Of a DNA stretch of 7,609 nt, positions 1-6,027 are shown piece by piece. The notes under the pieces are model-generated. The model was not told the DNA's origin, made no database searches, and was given only the letters and a program-made list of their open reading frames with translations. The stretch's first letter is position 1; each line of letters begins with the position of its first letter. Source of the DNA: an uncultured Eubacteriales bacterium (lineage in GTDB: Bacteria; Bacillota; Clostridia; Oscillospirales; Oscillospiraceae); assembly GCA_900549645.1 (NCBI GenBank), contig URPD01000067.1:1-7609 (forward strand), in the 5' to 3' direction. A program made the position numbers and the translations under genes.

Positions 1-935
1 ACAAAAAGCAGCAGCAGTCGCTGCTGGAATTCATCGAGGACGGGCGCATCACGCTCATCGCCTCCACGACCGAGAACCCGTATTTCTGCGTGTTTAACGC
101 GATTCTGAGCCGTTCGACGGTGTTTGAGTTCAAGCCCGTCAACGCGAGCGACGTCGAGGGCGCAGTCCTGCGCGCCGTGGACATTATGAACGCGCGCCGC
201 GCCACACCTCTTACGCTTGCCGATGGCGTTGTGCGCCACATCTCCGCCTCCTGCGGCGGCGACGTGCGCAAGGCGATGAACTCGGTGGAGCTGCTGTTTT
301 CGGCGGCAGGGGAGGGCGGCGTCATCACGCTGGAGGACGCGAAGGCCATCACCCAGCGCAGTGCCATGCGCTATGACCGCGACGGAGACGACCATTACGA
401 CATCCTCTCCGCGCTGATGAAGTCACTGCGCGGCTCCGACCCGGACGCGGCGATGCACTATCTGGCGAGACTCCTTGAGGTCGGCGATCTGATAGGCGCT
501 TGCAGGCGCATCCTGTGCTCCGCGAGCGAGGATGTCGGCCTTGCATATCCGCAGGCGGTGCCGATAGTCAAGGCCTGCGTCGATTCCGCGCTCCAGCTCG
601 GCCTGCCTGAGGCCAAGCTCCCGCTTGCCGAAGCCTGCCTTCTGCTTGCAACCGCGCCGAAGTCGAACACTGCCTGCGCCGCCATCGACCGCGCCATGGC
701 AGACGTCCGCGCTGGGCGCACCGGCAGCATCCCGCGCGAGCTTCAGAATGTTCACGCCGACGGCGCGGGCTTCGAGCGCGAGCAGGGCTACAAGTATCCG
801 CACAATTTCCCCGGCCATTGGGTCAGACAGCAGTATCTGCCGGACGAGCTGAAAAATGCGCGCTACTACGAGTACGGCGACAACAAGACCGAGCAGGCCG
901 CGCGGCGCTACTGGGAAGAGATTAAAAAGAATTAA
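1..935 (+). CDS. rarA: Replication-associated recombination protein A (RarA/MgsA, AAA+ ATPase), 5'-truncated
   Basis: RarA is a cytoplasmic AAA+ ATPase of the clamp-loader/RuvB class that acts at stalled replication forks. The reading frame is open from base 3, so the start lies outside the window. About 310 residues are present, against roughly 420-440 for the family. The Walker A and Walker B motifs are missing; the first residues (KKQQQSLLEFIEDG) match the segment just after the Walker B box. Visible in fragment numbering are the sensor-1 element TTENP (22-26), the arginine-finger region ILSR (34-37), the sensor-2-like GGDVRKAMN (85-93), and the C-terminal oligomerisation segment with YPHNFPGHWVRQQYLPDEL (about 265-283). 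The last two are highly characteristic of RarA. The gene ends in TAA at 933-935. The 79-bp gap to the next gene contains no terminator that I can see. Identity is secure; only the missing N-terminus limits it. Confidence 0.95.
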   Translation, partial: KKQQQSLLEFIEDGRITLIASTTENPYFCVFNAILSRSTVFEFKPVNASDVEGAVLRAVDIMNARRATPLTLADGVVRHISASCGGDVRKAMNSVELLFSAAGEGGVITLEDAKAITQRSAMRYDRDGDDHYDILSALMKSLRGSDPDAAMHYLARLLEVGDLIGACRRILCSASEDVGLAYPQAVPIVKACVDSALQLGLPEAKLPLAEACLLLATAPKSNTACAAIDRAMADVRAGRTGSIPRELQNVHADGAGFEREQGYKYPHNFPGHWVRQQYLPDELKNARYYEYGDNKTEQAARRYWEEIKKN

Positions 936-1014
936 GAACTCCGATTTCGCCCCGTTTCACCCAATATACAGTGTATGCTTGCAGCATGAAGCCGCAATAT
1001 AAGGAGGTTTTGTG

Positions 1015-1860
1015 ATGCAGGCATTGAGAAGCCAGACCGCGCTCAGGCGCGGCGGCATAGTATATCTGCGGACGGACGAGCTTACGCCGAATCCCGTCCA
1101 GCCGCGCAAACGCTTTGACGACGAATCGCTGGAGGAGCTGTCGGGCAGCATAAAGAGCTACGGCATATTGAACCCGCTCACCGTGCGTCTGCGCTGCGGC
1201 AAATATGAGCTTGTGGCGGGGGAGCGCCGCCTGCGCGCGGCGAAGCTTGCGGGGCTGGAGGAAGTCCCGTGCATACTCATCGACGTGAACATGGAGGACG
1301 CGAGCCTTATTGCGCTGGTCGAGAATTTGCAGCGGCGCGACTTGGACTTCATCGAGGAAGCGCTGGGCATAAGCCAGCTCATCCGTATGTTCGGCATGAG
1401 TCAGGAGGAGGCCGCGCGGCGCATCGGCAAATCGCAGTCGGCTGTCGCAAACAAACTGCGGCTGCTGAAGCTGCCGAGCGACGTGCTTGAATCACTGCGC
1501 CAGAACGGCCTGACCGAGCGGCACGGCCGCGCGCTGCTACGTCTGCCGAGTCCTGTCGCGCAGAGGGCGGCGCTGGAGTATATCGTTGACAACGGTCTGA
1601 CCGTCGCCGCAACGGATGCGTACATAGACGCGCTGCTTTCGGAGCCGGAGGAAGCGGAGCGGAAGGACGAGGAGAAGCCGGAGAAGCGGCGAACCTTCGT
1701 GCTGAAGGATGTGCGCGTGTTTCTCAACACGCTCTCCCGCAGTATCGACCTGATGAAGCAGGGCGGCATCGACGCCGGTATCCAGCGCGAGGAGACGGAT
1801 GACTCGCTGATTCTGACGATATCCATCCCCAAGGCGCGCCAGCCCTCGCAGAACGGGTAA
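1015..1860 (+). CDS. parB: ParB/Noc-family DNA-binding CTPase (chromosome partition or nucleoid occlusion protein)
   Basis: ParB/Noc proteins load on specific centromere-like sites as CTP-dependent clamps, for chromosome segregation (ParB) or to block division over the nucleoid (Noc). In this 281-residue protein the N-terminal ParB domain has NPVQPRKRF (about 26-34), the CTP-binding box GERRLRAAKLAG (69-80) and ENLQRRDL (103-110). A helix-turn-helix (about 126-150, MSQEEAARRIGKSQSAVANK) recognises DNA. A charged hinge (about 209-226) leads to a C-terminal domain (KDVRVFLNTLSRSIDLMKQGG) that resembles Noc and clostridial ParB-like proteins more than Spo0J. The start is ATG 1015: AAGGAGG at 1001-1007 is 7 nt away. 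A GTG at 1012 is also possible but has only a 4-nt spacing. The amphipathic membrane helix at the N-terminus of Bacillus Noc is not evident. No parA and no consensus parS site are in the window, so the choice between ParB and Noc is open; the symbol is family-level. Confidence 0.88.
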   Translation: MQALRSQTALRRGGIVYLRTDELTPNPVQPRKRFDDESLEELSGSIKSYGILNPLTVRLRCGKYELVAGERRLRAAKLAGLEEVPCILIDVNMEDASLIALVENLQRRDLDFIEEALGISQLIRMFGMSQEEAARRIGKSQSAVANKLRLLKLPSDVLESLRQNGLTERHGRALLRLPSPVAQRAALEYIVDNGLTVAATDAYIDALLSEPEEAERKDEEKPEKRRTFVLKDVRVFLNTLSRSIDLMKQGGIDAGIQREETDDSLILTISIPKARQPSQNG

Positions 1861-1879
1861 AATTTTCGATTAATAGGAC

Positions 1880-1918
1880 AAATCACCGCCTTCGTATATT
1901 TTACAAAGGCGGTGATTT
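1880..1918 (+). promoter_or_regulatory. Perfect 13-bp hairpin covering the ribosome binding site of the YlmC gene
   Basis: The arms AAATCACCGCCTT (1880-1892) and AAGGCGGTGATTT (1906-1918) are exact reverse complements with a 13-nt spacer. GTA/TAC pairs inside the spacer can extend the stem past one mismatch. The right arm contains the only Shine-Dalgarno-like sequence (AAAGGCGGTGA, 1905-1915) for the ATG at 1920, so folding would hide it. The hairpin lies 19 bp after the parB stop. It could equally act as a 3' end or attenuator for parB, although the U-run after it is only four bases and belongs to the stem. Whether it terminates, represses translation or stabilises mRNA cannot be decided from sequence. 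Confidence 0.7.
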
Positions 1919-1919
1919 T

Positions 1920-2198
1920 ATGATAAGCTATTTTTCCGAGCTTCGGTATAAGGAGGTCATCGACGTCAACAGCGGCTTCCGGCTGGGCTACGCCTGCGAC
2001 ATGGAGTTTGATGACGCCGAGGGGCGCATCGTGTCGCTGGTCACGCCGGGGCGCGCGAAGTTTTTCGGCCTGCTTGGCCGCGAGGACGACTACGTGCTGC
2101 CGTGGCAGAGCATAGTCCGCATCGGCAGCGACATAATACTTGTAGACTGTAAGGGCGAGGTCTCCCGCCGCAAGCGCCGCCGGCGCAGTCTGATCTGA
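1920..2198 (+). CDS. YlmC/YmxH-family PRC-barrel protein (sporulation-associated)
   Basis: This small 92-residue protein is made almost entirely of one PRC-barrel-like domain. Family hallmarks are the N-terminal SELRYKEVIDVNSGFRLGYACDMEFD, the central PGRAKFFGLLGREDDYVLPW (about 42-61) and the closing IGSDIILVD. This is the pattern of the Firmicutes YlmC/YmxH proteins, which are linked to sporulation but whose molecular role is not established. There is no signal peptide or membrane segment. The C-terminus is a short, strongly basic tail (RRKRRRR), which might contact nucleic acid. The ATG at 1920 gives the expected N-terminus, and its ribosome binding site is inside a stable inverted repeat. 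It follows parB by 59 bp and has its own stop just before the hflX promoter, so it may be read from upstream through the hairpin. Confidence 0.85.
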   Translation: MISYFSELRYKEVIDVNSGFRLGYACDMEFDDAEGRIVSLVTPGRAKFFGLLGREDDYVLPWQSIVRIGSDIILVDCKGEVSRRKRRRRSLI

Positions 2199-2206
2199 TA
2201 TTTTTG

Positions 2207-2235
2207 TTGGCAAACCGGCGCTTTTGCGATATACT
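2207..2235 (+). promoter_or_regulatory. SigA-type promoter of the hflX operon
   Basis: TTGGCA at 2207-2212 and TATACT at 2230-2235 are separated by exactly 17 bp, each one base away from consensus (TTGACA and TATAAT). The expected transcription start is near 2242, giving a 5' leader of about 28 nt before the hflX ATG. A second hexamer, TATAAT at 2238-2243, has no properly spaced -35 box. The promoter begins 9 bp after the YlmC stop codon, which separates hflX transcription from the upstream genes. Confidence 0.7.
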
Positions 2236-2269
2236 GATATAATCAAGCATATTCAAAGGAAAAATTCAA

Positions 2270-3565
2270 ATGGAAAACACTGAGATAAAAAGAGAACGCG
2301 CGGTGCTGGCGGGACTGTCGGCGGCGAGCATGGACGAGAGCGAGCGCTCCACCGAGATATCCATGGAGGAGCTTGCGGCGCTTGTCGATACCGCGGGCGG
2401 CGACACGGTGGCCATAATAATGCAGAGCCGCCCGACGCCCGATCCGCGCAGCTTCATCGGCGACGGCAAGGTGCGCGAGATGAAGGAGCTTATCGCAATG
2501 AACGACTGCGACCTCGCAGTGTTCGACAATGAGCTGACCCCATCCCAGATGCGCGTGCTGTCCGAGGAGCTGGGCGTCAAGGTTCTTGACCGCTCCGGAC
2601 TGATACTCGACATCTTTGCCCAGCGCGCGCAGACCCGCGAGGGTCAGCTTCAGGTTGAGCTGGCGCAGTATAAATATCTGCTCCCGCGCCTGACCGGTAT
2701 GTGGACGCATCTTGTGCGCCAGACCGCGTCCGGCGGCTCCTCGCCTATTGGCACCCGCGGCCCCGGTGAAACCCAGCTTGAGACCGACCGCCGCCACATC
2801 CGCCGCAAGATACAGAAGCTTGAGGAGGAGCTGTCCGCGGTGCGCAAGGTCAGAAGCACCCAGCGCCGCCGCCGCGAGAAGAACGACATGCCCGTCGTCG
2901 CGCTCGTCGGCTACACGAACGCCGGTAAATCAACGCTTTTGAACTGCCTGACAGGGTCGGATATCCCGGCGAACGACCGGCTTTTCGACACGCTGGACAC
3001 CACGACCCGCCGTCTGCGGCTCGACGAGACGCAGGAGGTGCTGCTGTCCGACACCGTCGGCTTCATCCGCAAGCTGCCGACGCACCTCATCGAGGCCTTC
3101 AAGGCGACGCTTGAAGAGCTGAGTTATGCCGACGTGCTGCTGCACGTTATCGACATCTCGAACCCGGAGTGGGAGGCGCAGGCGCGCGTCGTGGACGGAC
3201 TTATCAGCCAGCTCGGCGCGAGCGAGACGCCGTGCCTGCGCGTGTTCAACAAGTGCGATGCGTATATCGGCATCCTGCCGCACGGGGACGACATCGTGTG
3301 CATCTCCGCCAGAAGCGGCGAGGGCGCGGACGCGCTGGTCAGCAAGCTGCTGGAGATGCTTGACCGCGGCAAAAAGCAGGTCAGGCTGGAGATACCGTAC
3401 TCCGACGCGGGAATCGTCGACCTGCTCAAGCGCGAGACGGCGGTACTGAGCATGGAGTACACGGACACCGGCATCACCGCCGAGGCCATAGTCACGCCGG
3501 ACGTGCTGGGGCGCGTGAAAAAATATATCCCCGGCTACGTCGAGCCGAAGGAGGACTGGGAATGA
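2270..3565 (+). CDS. hflX: GTPase HflX
   Basis: HflX is a ribosome-binding GTPase that splits stalled or stressed 70S/100S ribosomes. The 431-residue length is normal. The N-terminal HflX domain (about 11-200) includes FIGDGKVREMKEL, FDNELTPSQ, the conserved ILDIFAQRAQTREGQLQVELAQ (112-133) and the glycine-rich GTRGPGETQLETDRR (161-175), followed by a coiled coil (about 176-205). The G domain has G1 GYTNAGKS (214-221), switch I DTTTR (243-247), G3 DTVGF (261-265), G4 NKCD (327-330) and G5 SAR (346-348). All nucleotide-binding residues are intact. The start is ATG 2270, with AAAGGA at 2255-2260. The stop overlaps the start of the acetyltransferase gene by 4 nt (ATGA), indicating translational coupling. 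It is the first gene of a three-gene operon. Confidence 0.97.
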   Translation: MENTEIKRERAVLAGLSAASMDESERSTEISMEELAALVDTAGGDTVAIIMQSRPTPDPRSFIGDGKVREMKELIAMNDCDLAVFDNELTPSQMRVLSEELGVKVLDRSGLILDIFAQRAQTREGQLQVELAQYKYLLPRLTGMWTHLVRQTASGGSSPIGTRGPGETQLETDRRHIRRKIQKLEEELSAVRKVRSTQRRRREKNDMPVVALVGYTNAGKSTLLNCLTGSDIPANDRLFDTLDTTTRRLRLDETQEVLLSDTVGFIRKLPTHLIEAFKATLEELSYADVLLHVIDISNPEWEAQARVVDGLISQLGASETPCLRVFNKCDAYIGILPHGDDIVCISARSGEGADALVSKLLEMLDRGKKQVRLEIPYSDAGIVDLLKRETAVLSMEYTDTGITAEAIVTPDVLGRVKKYIPGYVEPKEDWE

Positions 3566-4086
3566 GCGTTTTCGAGACCGAACGTCTCGTGATGCGTCCG
3601 TGGCGCGAGGACGACGCGGAAAATTTATATAAGTACGCGAGCGATCCGGCGGTCGGCCCCGCGGCGGGCTGGCCGGTGCATACAAGCGTTGGGGACAGTC
3701 TGCGCGTTCTGCGCGAGGTGCTGATAGAGGACAAGACGTGGGCAGTGACGATAAAGCCGAGCGACGAGCCAGTCGGCAGCATCGGCGCGTTCCCTACGGA
3801 CGCCTCCGGTGCGGACGGCGAACCGGAGATCGGCTATTGGATAGGCCGCCCCTACTGGGGTAATGGCTATATTCCCGAAGCCGTTTGTGCGTTGATCGGC
3901 CACTGCTTTGACGAGGGCGCGGAGAACGTATGGTGCTCGCATTTCGCGGGGAACGACAAGTCGCGCCGCGTGATAGAGAAGTGCGGCTTCAGATATGTGA
4001 TGACCCAGCCGTGGCAGCCGACGCCGGAGGACACGCGCGACGCACTATATTATAAGATAACTCGCAAGGAGTGGGAGCATGACTGA
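3562..4086 (+). CDS. GNAT-family N-acetyltransferase (RimJ/RimL type)
   Basis: This 174-residue protein has the standard layout of the RimJ/RimL-like branch of GNAT acetyltransferases, which move an acetyl group from acetyl-CoA to an amine. It opens with FETERLVMRPWREDDAENLY (beta1-alpha1). A core strand follows (EPVGSIGAF, 69-77), then EIGYWIG (89-95) and the pyrophosphate-binding loop RPYWGNGYIPEA (96-107), where the family has R/Q-x-x-G-x-G/A. The C-terminal NDKSRRVIEKCGFRY (131-145) is the usual helix-strand that closes the fold. The substrate cannot be inferred; ribosomal proteins, small amines or antibiotics are all acetylated by relatives. It overlaps hflX by 4 nt and the YigZ gene by 8 nt. 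The immediate upstream sequence (GGAGGACTGGGA) supplies a ribosome binding site inside hflX. Confidence 0.88.
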   Translation: MSVFETERLVMRPWREDDAENLYKYASDPAVGPAAGWPVHTSVGDSLRVLREVLIEDKTWAVTIKPSDEPVGSIGAFPTDASGADGEPEIGYWIGRPYWGNGYIPEAVCALIGHCFDEGAENVWCSHFAGNDKSRRVIEKCGFRYVMTQPWQPTPEDTRDALYYKITRKEWEHD

Positions 4087-4708
4087 ATACTGCGTCCCGA
4101 CCGCGGCGGGCGAGGCGAGCTTCACCGAGAAGCGCTCCGAGTTTCTGGGGCATGTGCGCCCCGTGGAGAGCGAGGAGGAGGCGCGCGCCTTCGTCGCGGA
4201 GATGAAGAAGAAATATTATGACGCGCGGCACAACTGCTGGTGCTACATAATCAAGGAAGGCGCGGAGCGCTATTCGGATGACGGCGAGCCGCAGGGCACG
4301 GCGGGCATCCCGATGCTTGAGGTGTTCCGGCGCGAGGGCGTGTGCAACGTCGTCTGCGTCGTGACGCGGTATTTCGGCGGAATTCTGCTCGGCGCGGGCG
4401 GGCTTCTGCGCGCGTACACCAAGAGCGCGAAGGACGCGCTTGACGCCGCGGGCATATCCGTTGTGCGGCGCTGGGTCGAAACGGCGCTCGACTGCTCGTA
4501 CGCCGCGGCGGAAAAGCTCAAGCAGGAGATAACGGCCTTCGGCGGCATCGTCGCGGGGCTGGATTACGGCGCGGCGGTCACGATTCGCGCGTATGTTCCG
4601 GAAGAATCGGCGGAGGATTTCAAAGCGCGGATATTCGACGTCAGCGCGGGCGGCGTGACGGTGCGCGTCACGGGCGAGGATTTCCGCGCCGTCCCGCGAG
4701 TGAAGTGA
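4079..4708 (+). CDS. yigZ: YigZ/IMPACT-family protein (UPF0029)
   Basis: This 209-residue protein has the full two-domain layout of the YigZ family. The UPF0029/IMPACT N-terminal domain has EKRSEFLGHVRPVESEEEARAF, HNCWCYI (51-57), the signature YSDDGEPQGTAGIPML (65-80) and VVTRYFGGILLGAGGLLRAY (94-113). A DUF1949 C-terminal domain follows (about 135-205). Eukaryotic IMPACT/YIH1 regulates Gcn2; the bacterial role is unresolved, with suggestions of nucleic-acid or ribosome contact, which would fit its place behind hflX. The start at ATG 4079 is well supported by AAGGAG at 4066-4071 with 7-nt spacing, and it overlaps the acetyltransferase stop by 8 nt. It is the last gene of the operon. Several palindromic repeats, but no clean terminator, come directly after it. 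Confidence 0.93.
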   Translation: MTEYCVPTAAGEASFTEKRSEFLGHVRPVESEEEARAFVAEMKKKYYDARHNCWCYIIKEGAERYSDDGEPQGTAGIPMLEVFRREGVCNVVCVVTRYFGGILLGAGGLLRAYTKSAKDALDAAGISVVRRWVETALDCSYAAAEKLKQEITAFGGIVAGLDYGAAVTIRAYVPEESAEDFKARIFDVSAGGVTVRVTGEDFRAVPRVK

Positions 4709-4709
4709 G

Positions 4710-4778
4710 CGGCTTGGCACCCCCTCGGTGCCCCTCTTAGGGGAGCAGGCGGCCGTAAGACCGCCTGAGGGGTAGCCG
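4710..4778. repeat. Nested palindromic intergenic element 1
   Basis: Immediately after the yigZ stop, several inverted repeats are nested. CGGCT (4710-4714) pairs with AGCCG (4774-4778). CCCCTC (4731-4736) pairs with GAGGGG (4767-4772). AGGCGG (4747-4752) pairs with CCGCCT (4761-4766). Competing small hairpins are GGCACC/GGTGCC (4716-4721/4727-4732) and CCCCT/AGGGG (4731-4735/4739-4743). The style matches dispersed intergenic repeats common in Oscillospiraceae-type genomes, from my general familiarity and not a search. It has no U-run, so it is not a standard terminator, though it could protect the operon mRNA 3' end. No coding potential is apparent. Confidence 0.55.
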
Positions 4779-4827
4779 GTGTGCAGAAATTGCCGATAGG
4801 GAAAAGAGACGGTAATGTACAGACCCC

Positions 4828-4956
4828 CTCTGTCATTGCGAGACCAGTTCGCAAACTGGTCGTGGCAATCCGTTCCTTTTCTGGACGGCAGTATGTCTCA
4901 GTGCGGCATTGAGGGGAACGGATTCCCACGTCGCTTCGCTCCTCGGAATGACAGAG
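4828..4956. mobile_element. 129-bp MITE-like element with nested inverted repeats
   Basis: The outer arms CTCTGTCATTGCGAG (4828-4842) and CTCGGAATGACAGAG (4942-4956) are inverted repeats matching at 14 of 15 positions. Inner arms CGTGGCAATCCGTTCC (4861-4876) and GGAACGGATTCCCACG (4915-4930) match at 15 of 16. On the left, between outer and inner arms, sits a further perfect hairpin, ACCAGTT-CGCA-AACTGGT (4843-4860). On the right the same slot holds an unrelated 11-bp TCGCTTCGCTC. The central 38 bp are unique. The TGTCATTGCGAG...GGCAATCC motif is, from general knowledge, a widespread bacterial intergenic repeat motif. There is no transposase gene, so this would be a non-autonomous element or extragenic palindrome. 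No target duplication is obvious. Confidence 0.6.
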
Positions 4957-4978
4957 AGAGCGAAAGTGCGCTCTTTCT
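4953..4978 (+). terminator. Possible weak terminator hairpin at the edge of the repeat element
   Basis: AGAGAGAGCG (4953-4962) can pair with CGCTCTTTCT (4969-4978), ten pairs including one G-U, around a 6-nt AAAGTG loop. It is followed by a T-rich but interrupted run (TTTATCTT). It could terminate leftover transcription from the hflX-yigZ operon, about 245 bp after yigZ. Its left arm overlaps the end of the MITE-like element. The broken U-tract keeps confidence low. Confidence 0.35.
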
Positions 4979-5070
4979 TTTATCTTCTGCTCGTGTCGCC
5001 AGTCTTGGACTCTTGCCAATAGGCAAAAGACATCGTGCACTATATGTCACTACGTCTGCATACTATAACA

Positions 5071-5119
5071 AAAAACGCTCTGCGTCCCAAACTGTTCGTT
5101 TGAAACGCAGAGCGTTTTT
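5071..5119. terminator. Strong, probably bidirectional, rho-independent terminator
   Basis: AAAAACGCTCTGCGT (5071-5085) and ACGCAGAGCGTTTTT (5105-5119) form a perfect 15-bp stem. A 2x2 internal mismatch separates it from an inner 5-bp stem (CAAAC 5088-5092, GTTTG 5098-5102) with a TGTTC loop. On the minus strand it starts one base after the vanY stop codon and ends in a T-run, so it is the vanY terminator. Read on the plus strand it also ends in five Ts, so it could stop transcription arriving from yigZ. Confidence 0.9.
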
Positions 5120-5120
5120 A

Positions 5121-5927
5121 TCAGCCCTCGGCGGGCGTCTGCTGGTAGAGATCGAGAAATTCTTCGAAGCAGAGGCCGTTTTCCATTATATATGTTGCGG
5201 CTTCGACGCCGACATAGCGGAAGTGCCACGGCTCGTACATGATTCCGGTGATGTCCGACTTGCCGTCGGGGAAGCGGACGATGAAGCCGTACTCCTGACA
5301 ATGCTGGCTCATCCACTGATAAGTGGCGGTGTTTTCGCACTCTTCGATGGTCTTGGGGTCACGGTAAACGTCGGTTATGTCGCAGGCCAGACCGGTCTGG
5401 TGCTCGCTGGTGCCGGGCTTGGCGACGATCTTCGCCGCTTCCTCTTCACTGTACCCCTGACCAAGTTTGCGGTTGAACAGTTGGGTCTGCAACGTATAGT
5501 CCCTGTATCCGGAAGACAAATACACACTTAGCCCCTGAGCACGTGCTGCCGCTACAAATTCCCGCAGAGGTTCGACTATGCGCGAATCCAAAGGCTGCCC
5601 CTCAAGGTAATCAATGGTTGGAGCATAATCGCCGATGTCGTGTGTGGGATTCGCAAGTATGAACTCCCAGCTAGTTATATCAATATCCGGCAGGGAATTC
5701 TCGACCGGCTCCGGAGATGGTTCCGGCGTCTCGACCGGCGCTTCGGTGACTTCCGGCGTTTCCTCTGGCTGAACCGTCTCCGCCGGGGCCACGGTAGGCG
5801 TGGCGGCGGCCAGCTCCTGAAACTTCTTGCCGTTAGTCCTGGCGCTGCCGGTGAGGTACAGATATATACCGAGCAGAATCAGAAGAACTATCCCAAGTAT
5901 TATACGAATGGTTTTGTTTCCCTTCAT
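5121..5927 (-). CDS. Membrane-anchored D-alanyl-D-alanine carboxypeptidase, VanY/M15B family
   Basis: This zinc peptidase would trim the terminal D-Ala from peptidoglycan stem peptides outside the membrane. From the chosen start it has 268 residues. A basic N-terminus leads to one hydrophobic segment (about 7-27), then a Pro/Glu/Thr/Val-rich linker (about 42-76), which should lift the catalytic domain into the wall. The M15B domain has SSGYRD (138-143), SEHQTGLACD (174-183; zinc ligands H176 and D183) and EPWHFRYVG (232-240; catalytic E232, zinc ligand H235). All active-site residues are present. The start is the ATG whose first base is at 5927: GGAGG (5937-5933) lies 5 nt upstream. An ATG at 5939, which would add four residues, has no ribosome binding site and overlaps that GGAGG. 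The gene is transcribed alone from a divergent promoter and ends at a strong terminator. VanY proper gives glycopeptide resistance, but no vanHAX genes are nearby, so a housekeeping wall role is more likely. Confidence 0.92.
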   Translation of the reverse strand: MKGNKTIRIILGIVLLILLGIYLYLTGSARTNGKKFQELAAATPTVAPAETVQPEETPEVTEAPVETPEPSPEPVENSLPDIDITSWEFILANPTHDIGDYAPTIDYLEGQPLDSRIVEPLREFVAAARAQGLSVYLSSGYRDYTLQTQLFNRKLGQGYSEEEAAKIVAKPGTSEHQTGLACDITDVYRDPKTIEECENTATYQWMSQHCQEYGFIVRFPDGKSDITGIMYEPWHFRYVGVEAATYIMENGLCFEEFLDLYQQTPAEG

Positions 5928-5988
5928 GTAAGCCTCCATACTATATGCTCAACAGCGGCTTGCGCTGTCCAAAATGCCGTACGCGATA

Positions 5989-6017
5989 AATATACCATTT
6001 TGCGGCATGATGGTCAA
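5989..6017 (-). promoter_or_regulatory. SigA-type promoter of the vanY-like gene
   Basis: On the minus strand, TTGACC (6017-6012) and TATATT (5994-5989) are separated by exactly 17 bp, with a TGG just before the -10 box (extended -10 type). Transcription should start near 5982, giving a leader of about 55 nt. That leader can form a small 6-bp hairpin (ACAGCG/CGCTGT, 5952-5957/5963-5968) upstream of the ribosome binding site. Confidence 0.75.
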
Positions 6018-6027
6018 CTTAAATTTG

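Larger units (their letters stand above)
4790..5030. repeat. Imperfect 18-bp direct repeats flanking the MITE-like element
   Basis: TTGCCGATAGGGAAAAGA (4790-4807) and TTGCCAATAGGCAAAAGA (5013-5030) match at 16 of 18 positions in the same orientation, 223 bp apart. They bracket the 129-bp inverted-repeat element. The downstream copy contains a perfect small dyad, TTGCC-AATA-GGCAA (5013-5026), which the upstream copy has lost through one base change in each arm. They are too long and too far from the element ends for simple target-site duplications. They may be shared pieces of two copies of one dispersed repeat. No gene is visible in the interval. Confidence 0.5.

Noticed and set aside
936..1014. 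Separate promoter or parS site in the rarA-parB gap
   Set aside because: Only a GTTTCAC half-site and poorly spaced AT-rich hexamers are present; nothing meets a reasonable consensus.
2238..2243. Perfect TATAAT hexamer before hflX as the -10 box
   Set aside because: No -35 hexamer lies 16-18 bp upstream; TATACT at 2230-2235 is correctly spaced from TTGGCA.
1401..2246. Long minus-strand frame of 281 codons across parB and ylmC
   Set aside because: It is antisense to two well-recognised genes, is low in complexity and has no homology pattern. It is a product of high GC content.
3989..4720. Minus-strand frame of 243 codons opposite yigZ
   Set aside because: It is arginine/alanine-rich shadow translation of a gene with clear YigZ signatures on the other strand.
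4815..5531. Open frame of 238 codons on the plus strand through the repeat region and into vanY
   Set aside because: It runs through palindromic repeats and a strong terminator, then reads the antisense of a clear carboxypeptidase gene. It has no ribosome binding site and no family resemblance.
5121..5939. Part of a vancomycin-resistance (van) cluster
   Set aside because: Only the VanY-type domain is present; no vanR/S/H/A/X-like genes are in the window, and such carboxypeptidases are common housekeeping enzymes.
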